The notes below the pieces were generated by a model that saw only the letters and a program-made list of their open reading frames with translations, did no database searches and was not told the origin of the DNA. A stretch of 64,000 bases of DNA from Candidatus Poribacteria bacterium (GTDB lineage Bacteria > Poribacteria > WGA-4E > WGA-3G): the NCBI GenBank assembly GCA_022827225.1, contig JAJDTJ010000005.1:1-64000 (forward strand), read 5' to 3'. Position 1 is the stretch's first letter. The number at the start of each line of letters is the position of its first letter. The translations under genes and the position numbers were made by a program. This document shows, piece after piece, positions 52,067 to 61,973 of this stretch.

Positions 52067-53179
52067 TCAATAGGAATCGGCATTTCCAGTAAGCATAATT
52101 ATCCGTTCTGCAAGTTCAGCAAATAAGGCATGAAACCGCTGCATGGATGCCTTGGTATTTGCAAGCACTACACCGGATTGCCCAATCTGATCGTCACTCA
52201 AATCAAAAATAGGAGCTTTATGTTTCTGTGACAGCGCGATTAAGCTATTGAAGTCTGACAACTGGATAAGCGGTTGACTTATAAATGAGTCGTAGACTGA
52301 ACCTGGAGAAAAGAAATTAACATGCATCTGAACCGCTTCGTCCGGTCTTGCCTTCATATACAATTCATCCGGAAGTAGCATGTCATTTTCGCGTAAAATT
52401 GGTATAATTCTTTCCTCAACACCTCTTTTTATTTCCTCAATCCACTCTTGAAAAGCTTTAGCAGGGGCTTTCCATTTAATTCTATAATTCTGAATTATCG
52501 TTCCAAGAAATTTCGGTTGCTTATCTGGGAAAGGATAAATTGCGTCTCGTAAGGTAGGGGACTTTTTACCCTGTTTTGCCCATGCCGACCATTTCGGTAG
52601 AATCGAAGCGAGACTCTCTGTTGCCATTGCTGAAAAGTAGTCTGGAAACATTGGCACAATGAAATAATCGCTCGTCGTCAGTAAATTTTGGTTAATCGGG
52701 CCCAAACTTGGGCTCATGTCTACTAAGATAAAATCGGCATTGTACTTGTCAGCAGTTTTAGAAAAAAGATAATGTAAGGAACCCGGCAGATTCTGGAGTG
52801 TTACCAACGAACCGGATAGTTCCTGTGCAATGCCCAAAGGGACCTCGTATTCAGCAAGACCGATGTGCCCTGGTAACAGATGCATATTCGACTGTCCATC
52901 AATGGATTCGCAATTCACTGCTTCAATGGGGGCAGGACGCGATTCAAAAGCCGGCGCGAGTCCTTCGCGGATATTTGTCACTCCATTTGACCCGTACATA
53001 GATGCGAAACGCTTGGCATCCTTGAAGCCAAGCACCATGCCGGTAAGGTTACACTGTGGGTCACAGTCAACGATGATGACCTTCTTTCCTTTGTTTGCCA
53101 ACATCCAACCGAGATTGAAAGTCGTTGTCGTTTTCCCTACGCCACCTTTGTGGTTGAAAAGTGCGATCTGTTTAGCCAT
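52067..53179 (-). CDS. ParA-family ATPase
   Basis: 370 residues with a deviant Walker A loop KGGVGKTT (residues 11-18), VIIVDCDPQCNLTG (switch I/Walker A' strand) and FILVDMSPSLGPINQNLL (switch II). These are the features of ParA/MinD-type ATPases. It is longer than a chromosomal ParA (about 260) and has an extra C-terminal half of unknown function (about 230-370). No ParB gene or parS-like site is adjacent. It is co-transcribed with the GIY-YIG-like gene (22 bases upstream). A DNA-related accessory or defence role is suggested by context; chromosome segregation is not supported. Confidence 0.85.
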   Translation of the reverse strand: MAKQIALFNHKGGVGKTTTTFNLGWMLANKGKKVIIVDCDPQCNLTGMVLGFKDAKRFASMYGSNGVTNIREGLAPAFESRPAPIEAVNCESIDGQSNMHLLPGHIGLAEYEVPLGIAQELSGSLVTLQNLPGSLHYLFSKTADKYNADFILVDMSPSLGPINQNLLTTSDYFIVPMFPDYFSAMATESLASILPKWSAWAKQGKKSPTLRDAIYPFPDKQPKFLGTIIQNYRIKWKAPAKAFQEWIEEIKRGVEERIIPILRENDMLLPDELYMKARPDEAVQMHVNFFSPGSVYDSFISQPLIQLSDFNSLIALSQKHKAPIFDLSDDQIGQSGVVLANTKASMQRFHALFAELAERIIMLTGNADSY

Positions 53180-53201
53180 GTTGTGTCCTTAAGATTCAAA
53201 A

Positions 53202-53513
53202 CTAAGACGTACCACGCCGTTGCTTCTTTTCCCATTCCCTGGCACCTTCTCGTGTTGTACGGTTACCGACCTGCTGAACATGAACATCTTTACCGTAGTT
53301 CCGTTGGTGCTCCTTTTCACGGCGGTCTAAGTCGTTCGTGATTCCGCTACGGATAACTTTATTACCGCGCTTCAGATGATATTTATAGGTATCACGTTTA
53401 GGCTCTATAGGGACTCCTCTCGCCTCAAGAACTTCTCTTACTGCCCGTTCTATTTTTGATCTTGAGATTTGTCCACGTTTAGGTGGATATTTGACAATTC
53501 TTTGTCTTGCCAT
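53202..53513 (-). CDS. GIY-YIG-like small protein
   Basis: 103 residues, basic. The middle part resembles the compact GIY-YIG nuclease core: Tyr43 and Tyr45 in TYKYHLKRG, then GIT (57-59), DLDRREKEHQ with Arg64/Arg65 and Glu68, TTREGAREWEKKQ near the end. The YIG Tyr of typical members is replaced (RSGIT), so catalysis is uncertain. A perfect AAGGAGG lies before the ATG, and the promoter at 53543-53571 is consensus-like, so it should be well expressed. It is first in a two-gene operon with the ParA-like ATPase. Family assignment is by pattern, not by search. Confidence 0.55.
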   Translation of the reverse strand: MARQRIVKYPPKRGQISRSKIERAVREVLEARGVPIEPKRDTYKYHLKRGNKVIRSGITNDLDRREKEHQRNYGKDVHVQQVGNRTTREGAREWEKKQRRGTS

Positions 53514-53542
53514 CCTAATTACCTCCTTTTTTCCCTTTGAAA

Positions 53543-53571
53543 AGTATACCGTAAATTCTATGATATGTCAA
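53543..53571 (-). promoter_or_regulatory. Promoter of the GIY-YIG-like/ParA operon
   Basis: On the minus strand, TTGACA (53566-53571) and TATACT (53543-53548) are exactly 17 bases apart, about 28 bases before the ATG. Confidence 0.82.
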
Positions 53572-53589
53572 TCGGGTATGTAAAGTTGT

Positions 53590-53721
53590 CAGGACGATTT
53601 AGTTTTAAGGAATTATTGAGTTTCAGGTCTTTTTTTTCAGATCCGGTTCGGTTAGGAAACCGAACCTACCGGGCCCGGGGTCCGAAAGTTTGGAAAGAAA
53701 ATGAAAAACTAAATAACCCTG
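53590..53721. repeat. Small inverted-repeat element, family 2, copy 2
   Basis: Left end CAGGACGATTTAGTTTT (53590-53606) and the inverse of the right end, CAGGGTTATTTAGTTTT (53705-53721), match in 14 of 17 bases. The core is CCGGTTCGGTT with AACCGAACCTACCGG (53642-53668), the same arms as at 20259. It is 132 bases with no coding frame. Its location is between the ParA operon promoter and gltB. Confidence 0.75.
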
Positions 53722-53743
53722 TAAAGTTGCATCCGTGCTAAAT

Positions 53744-53851
53744 TTGACAAAAAAGGCAAAGCGTGCTATAGTGGTAGCAGTCTGAGAATAGGAGATGGGA
53801 ATGTTTGAAGGATACGACCCAAACCGCTGAAAATGTAGGCAAGCACGCTTT
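53744..53851 (+). promoter_or_regulatory. Promoter, inverted repeat and nine-codon frame
   Basis: TTGACA (53744-53749) and TATAGT (53767-53772) are 17 bases apart. An inverted repeat AAAGCGTGCT (53758-53767) with AGCACGCTTT (53842-53851) spans the -10 box. A nine-codon frame (53801-53830; MFEGYDPNR) with AGGAG six bases upstream lies between the arms. It could be a leader peptide or a small regulated transcript. Terminator, partner and conservation are unknown. Confidence 0.45.
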
Positions 53852-53939
53852 ATGGATTTGTCTTTTAACACGCTTATCGCGGGTTCGGATCCGAAGTGTG
53901 CTGGGAGTGCAGTCGGCTATTGAGGAGAAAGGAATTTTC

Positions 53940-53968
53940 TTGACTTTCGGCTTAAATTAGGGTATAAT
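53940..53968 (+). promoter_or_regulatory. Probable promoter of gltB
   Basis: TTGACT (53940-53945) and TATAAT (53963-53968) are 17 bases apart. Transcription from about 53975 leaves a leader of around 365 bases before gltB at 54341. No riboswitch or RNA family was recognised in it. Confidence 0.75.
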
Positions 53969-53974
53969 ATTAAA

Positions 53975-54340
53975 ACCAACATGCAGTTTTAGTTTATATA
54001 TTGCGTACTAAACTGAAGCATGTAAGCCCGCCAAGCCGGTCGCGAATCGCCGTTGATGCGATCTGGATCACTGTTGATTTGAGAGACTCTCTCTTGCCTT
54101 GGGGCACTGTTTTCGGCAGGATACAAGTAGTCAGCGTCCGACTTAAGCCCTACAGCAAACCTATCCAGCCCTTGAAAGCGAAGTCCATTTTCCGATGTGT
54201 TTGTAACCTTAATAAAAAGGTGTATGGCTAAGGCACGTAAACCTTGCCCCGCGAATTAAATATGAAAAGACGAAAAACAGACAACTTGATTTATAACGCC
54301 AATGGAAAAGTAGAAGAATGCATGGAGAATTAGTTTACAA
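53975..54340 (+). other. Long untranslated leader upstream of gltB
   Basis: About 365 bases with no convincing coding region; a 76-codon open frame (54001-54231) has no ribosome binding site and no recognisable sequence. Short complementary segments (TGCC/GGCA around 54095-54117, and AACCTT with AAGG at 54207-54220) hint at structure. No match to tmRNA, SRP RNA or RNase P RNA was noticed by eye; 6S RNA was considered and not supported. Confidence 0.4.
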
Positions 54341-58849
<4,509 letters not shown>

Positions 58850-58894
58850 TCGGTAAATCAAGAAGTTACAAATCGTAATTTGACGTATCTCATT

Positions 58895-58935
58895 AAAAAA
58901 AAACGCCGTGCTTTGCTGAAGTTGCTTAGCACGGC
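58895..58935 (-). terminator. Terminator between gltB and the ExbD operon
   Basis: The stem GCCGTGCT (58905-58912) with AGCACGGC (58928-58935) is followed on the minus strand by a run of nine T (complement of 58895-58903). It lies between convergent genes, so it ends the minus-strand operon and may also stop gltB read-through. Confidence 0.82.
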
Positions 58936-58987
58936 ATGTCTATTTTATGTCCCTCTTCAGTTGCAAATAATTATGGGCTTACGTAAC

Positions 58988-59431
58988 TTAACGGTCAGCA
59001 ATCCTGATAGTTGCATGTGATGCCCGAACGAACCCAATTCTGTCAACACCGGCTTGTTTGGCGATATCCATGACTTGGACAATCTGTTCATGGAAGACTT
59101 CGTTACCTGCGCGAATAACTACCATTATTTTTTCATTGTCAGACGCGTTGATGAGCCGGTTAAACATTTCTCGCGTTTGCACTATTTCTTGTCTATCGCT
59201 GAGGCGTAAGACGACTGTCCCTTCGGTTTCACCCGGTGCAGGATCATCAATCATGATGGTTATGATTGGATTGTATTTAGGCTGAGTGATAGGTGGTGGG
59301 AGTTGCACCCGCAGTCCTTGAATGGGTGCAAAGGTTGTTGACACCATAAAGAAAATCAGGAGCAGGAACACGCAATCAATCATAGGTGTCATGCTGAGCG
59401 TTGGTGTTTTGCGTCTCTTTAGGCGTTTCAT
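58988..59431 (-). CDS. exbD: ExbD/TolR-family protein, third copy
   Basis: 147 residues; cytoplasmic basic start, single membrane helix with the proton-path Asp (MTPMIDCVFLLLIFFMVST, Asp19), then a periplasmic domain (about 40-147) ending IRIADR. It is close to the copy at 60060-60509 (VFHEQIVQVMDIAKQAGVDRIGF). GGAGG precedes the ATG, and a terminator lies between it and the upstream exbD gene (59534-59566), so it has partly separate expression. Confidence 0.88.
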   Translation of the reverse strand: MKRLKRRKTPTLSMTPMIDCVFLLLIFFMVSTTFAPIQGLRVQLPPPITQPKYNPIITIMIDDPAPGETEGTVVLRLSDRQEIVQTREMFNRLINASDNEKIMVVIRAGNEVFHEQIVQVMDIAKQAGVDRIGFVRASHATIRIADR

Positions 59432-59533
59432 ACGAATGTGCCTCCATTTGTCCTGTTGTTATTCTTAAAACACCCGAAGACTTGTGGAGTTACGCGCGTT
59501 CTTCAGACGGGTTATTCTTCTGTGCGGTTTGCA

Positions 59534-59566
59534 TAAAAAAAAAGGCAGCGAATGCTGCCTTTTTTA
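59534..59566 (-). terminator. Terminator within the ExbB/ExbD cluster
   Basis: The stem AAAAGGCAGC with GCTGCCTTTT (centred at 59551) has a four-base loop and a long T-run on the minus strand (complement of 59535-59543). It sits between the second exbD gene (stop at 59582) and the third, and would reduce the amount of the last subunit. Confidence 0.85.
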
Positions 59567-59581
59567 ACTGCAGTGTATTCC

Positions 59582-60004
59582 TCAGTTTTCTTCCGACACC
59601 GCGAAAGCAATTTCAAGCCCCTCCGTCTTACTGGAACGCATTTTCGCACGTTCTACCACATCAATAACATCACCGTGCTTAGCACGTTTATCCGCTTTGA
59701 TAATCAGTGTACTGATCTGGTTTTCGTGTGCTGAGATAAAGAGTTCCATATCTTCGAGGGTCAGCATCTCTTGGTCATCAATTGAGATACGTCCGTCACT
59801 GTTAATGAAGAGGTTGAATTTCTTCCGTGTGAATTCGTGTTTCGTTGCGGAATCGGGTAAGGTGACGGTGAAAGGCGGAGGAACCTTCATGATAGCAGAT
59901 ACCATGAAGAAGATGAGCAACAAGAACACACAATCGATCATTGGTGCCATCGGAATATCATCGTCATCGCCTGTTCTCTTCCGTCGGGCCATGTTTAGAG
60001 CCAT
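59582..60004 (-). CDS. exbD: ExbD/TolR-family protein, second copy
   Basis: 140 residues from ATG 60004 (GGAG upstream). The helix MAPMIDCVFLLLIFFMVSA keeps the Asp. The periplasmic part differs most from the other two copies (FTVTLPDSATKHEF, RISIDDQEMLTLEDMELFI, DVVERAKM), so it may be a functionally distinct subunit such as TolR-like versus ExbD-like. Confidence 0.88.
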   Translation of the reverse strand: MALNMARRKRTGDDDDIPMAPMIDCVFLLLIFFMVSAIMKVPPPFTVTLPDSATKHEFTRKKFNLFINSDGRISIDDQEMLTLEDMELFISAHENQISTLIIKADKRAKHGDVIDVVERAKMRSSKTEGLEIAFAVSEEN

Positions 60005-60059
60005 CTGAGAATTCTCCTTATATAGAAAATGGATTACCGTTGATGTCGCGTGAGGGGTG

Positions 60060-60509
60060 TCAGTCTCGCGCGACAATAGCGAATCCGATTTTGTCTATAC
60101 CTGCCTGTTTTGCGATATCCATCACGTGCACGATCTGTTCGTGCAGTACGTCCCGCTCGGATTGTATGATCAACATGTTTTTGGATTCGTCTGGTGCGTT
60201 GATGAATTCGCTGAACATTTCTTCAATCTGTACAACGACATCATTTAGCACCATAGTCCCTCTATCCTCACCGGGGTCAGGGTTCGCGATCCGAACTGTC
60301 AACCCTTTCGGTTTATCCGGTGAAGGTTTCCCTGGCGGTGGAAGCTGCACTCGGAGTCCCGGTATCGGCGAGAAGGTTGTTGATACCATAAAGAAAATCA
60401 GGAGCAGGAACACGCAATCAATCATAGGTGCCATGCTGAGTGTTGGTGGCTTGCGTTCTCTCAATCTGTTTGCAAGCAGACTCAGTTTGGCTTCACCGAC
60501 TTGTTGCAT
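60060..60509 (-). CDS. exbD: ExbD/TolR-family protein, first copy
   Basis: 149 residues, with MAPMIDCVFLLLIFFMVST and the Asp kept, then PPGKPSPDKPKGLTV and a periplasmic domain with DVLHEQIVHVMDIAKQAGIDKIGF. AAGGAG precedes the ATG. It follows the ExbB gene by about 112 bases, the usual exbB-exbD order. Confidence 0.88.
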   Translation of the reverse strand: MQQVGEAKLSLLANRLRERKPPTLSMAPMIDCVFLLLIFFMVSTTFSPIPGLRVQLPPPGKPSPDKPKGLTVRIANPDPGEDRGTMVLNDVVVQIEEMFSEFINAPDESKNMLIIQSERDVLHEQIVHVMDIAKQAGIDKIGFAIVARD

Positions 60510-60621
60510 TTCAAAGTCTCCTTTCTCATTAATGAGATTAGGGCTGATATACAGGAGTCTAACATCCTATGGAGCTGTCAGAGGCGGACGCTTATGCGTT
60601 CCCGCCCGTCCTGATTCACGT

Positions 60622-61626
60622 TTAGGAATTCCCGCCTTCGCCGATAATCAGCTGGTTGACAATTTCGGTGGAAACCTGTGAAATCTCAACCATATGTCTG
60701 TTGACCCAGCTGTCAAAGAGTTGGAAGAAAATCAGACACGGGATAGCGACTGTCAAACCGGCAGCAGTTGTGAGAAGTGCCTGTGAGATACCGCCTGCGA
60801 GCTGTTGCGGGTCACCTGTCCCTTCCAGAGCGATTGTCGTAAACGCGCTAATCATACCTGTAACGGTTCCGAGCAAGCCGAACAACGGCGAAACAACTGC
60901 AACGGTACCGAGAACCGGTAGATTTCTTTCAAGTTCGGGGATTTCAAGGAGGCTCGCTTCCTCAATTGATTCCTGAATTTCTTCTTTGCTAATGTCGCGC
61001 TCTTCGATCTGTGCTTGGCTGTAGCGGAGCAGCCCCGCTTTAAGAACGTTAGCCAACGGACCCCCGGCTTCTTCGCAAGTCGAGACGGCCTCCATAATGT
61101 TTTCTTTTCGCAATGAATCCGTGATACTCGCAATGAACTCTTCTGTTCCGATTCGAGAACGATTGCGGACAAAAGTAAAGAGCCTTTCAATAATGAAAGT
61201 TAAAGCTGTGATAGAGCAGAGAGCGAGTGGCCAAAAGACGAATCCAAACTTCTGGAAGAAGGTAATGATATTATCTTTTGGGGTCATCTTAAGTGGAAAG
61301 AAATGGTCACCGCCGTTAACGACTGTTAGAGGTTTTCCGATTCGATCCGCGAATCCTTCTCTGTAGATACTAACGAGGTAACGACCTGCAGGAACACCCG
61401 ATCTCTCATAATCACCATTGGCATCGGTTGTTGCTTCGTATTCTTCGCCACCTGTCGCAACAATTTTGACTTGAACGCCTTCAATTGGGCTCTGTGATGT
61501 AGTTGTATCAACAATCTGACCGCGGACGGTACCGCCGGATACGGCACCATCATCTTGTGCGAAGACGACACCAGTAGACAAACCGATACAAGCGACTAAT
61601 ATTAAAATGAAACTAAAACGAATCAT
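60622..61626 (-). CDS. exbB: ExbB/TolQ-like proton channel protein with N-terminal CarboxypepD_reg domain
   Basis: 334 residues. A signal peptide (about 1-23, cleavage after VFA) and a carboxypeptidase-regulatory-like beta-sandwich (about 31-113, with TDANGDYERSGVPAGRYLVSIYREGF) come before the ExbB core (about 125-325). In that core, VFWPLALCSITALTFIIERLF is the first membrane helix, NLPVLGTVAVVSPLFGLLGTVTGMISAF is the TolQ signature and ISQALLTTAAGLTVAIPCLIFF is the last helix. ExbB uses the proton gradient to drive TonB-type import or other envelope work. The added periplasmic domain could sense or bind a ligand or polymer. An inverted repeat ACTTGCC (61650-61656) with GGCAAGT (61668-61674) lies in the leader near the AGGAGG site. 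Confidence 0.9.
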   Translation of the reverse strand: MIRFSFILILVACIGLSTGVVFAQDDGAVSGGTVRGQIVDTTTSQSPIEGVQVKIVATGGEEYEATTDANGDYERSGVPAGRYLVSIYREGFADRIGKPLTVVNGGDHFFPLKMTPKDNIITFFQKFGFVFWPLALCSITALTFIIERLFTFVRNRSRIGTEEFIASITDSLRKENIMEAVSTCEEAGGPLANVLKAGLLRYSQAQIEERDISKEEIQESIEEASLLEIPELERNLPVLGTVAVVSPLFGLLGTVTGMISAFTTIALEGTGDPQQLAGGISQALLTTAAGLTVAIPCLIFFQLFDSWVNRHMVEISQVSTEIVNQLIIGEGGNS

Positions 61627-61928
61627 TCGTTCTGATCCTCCTTAGGGGAACTTGCCGATTACGTTATGGCAAGTCTCTACAAGTTATATCATGATGCGTT
61701 GTATGACTACAACGCCGAAGCCGCGTCTTAACAACTTGGCTTTTAATATTTAATATATGAGCGTTCATTGACGCGAGTTTTCAGGGTCGGCATTGAGGTT
61801 GATATCTATAGATCCTTCTACTCGCTTATAACACTATCTTGGTTAAAAAACACCTGAGTGCCTAAGAAGTTACGCACGTATTTGAATGTTGGCGAAAACA
61901 GCATCACAGGTGCTATATTTAAACGCAG

Positions 61929-61959
61929 TATCGCTGGACACAACTTGTGCCCAGCGATA
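61929..61959 (-). terminator. Strong hairpin after the outer-membrane gene
   Basis: TATCGCTGG with CCAGCGATA and inner CACAA with TTGTG form a near-perfect 14-base stem. It lies about 15 bases after the stop of the outer-membrane gene and before the ExbB operon in the transcription direction. No T-run follows, so it may be a weak terminator or an RNA stabiliser. The rest of the gap 61627-61973 is AT-rich and must contain the ExbB promoter; TTGTAG and a TATAAC box 18 bases apart (minus strand, near 61690-61719) are a weak candidate. Confidence 0.55.
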
Positions 61960-61973
61960 ATACGCCAAAACAT

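Noticed and set aside
53876..53900. tRNA T-arm-like GGTTCGGATCC
   Set aside because: The flanking bases do not form a T-stem or acceptor stem; TTCGGATCCGAA is just a palindrome.
54001..54231. 76-codon open frame before gltB
   Set aside because: No ribosome binding site, no recognisable sequence, and it lies within the probable gltB leader.
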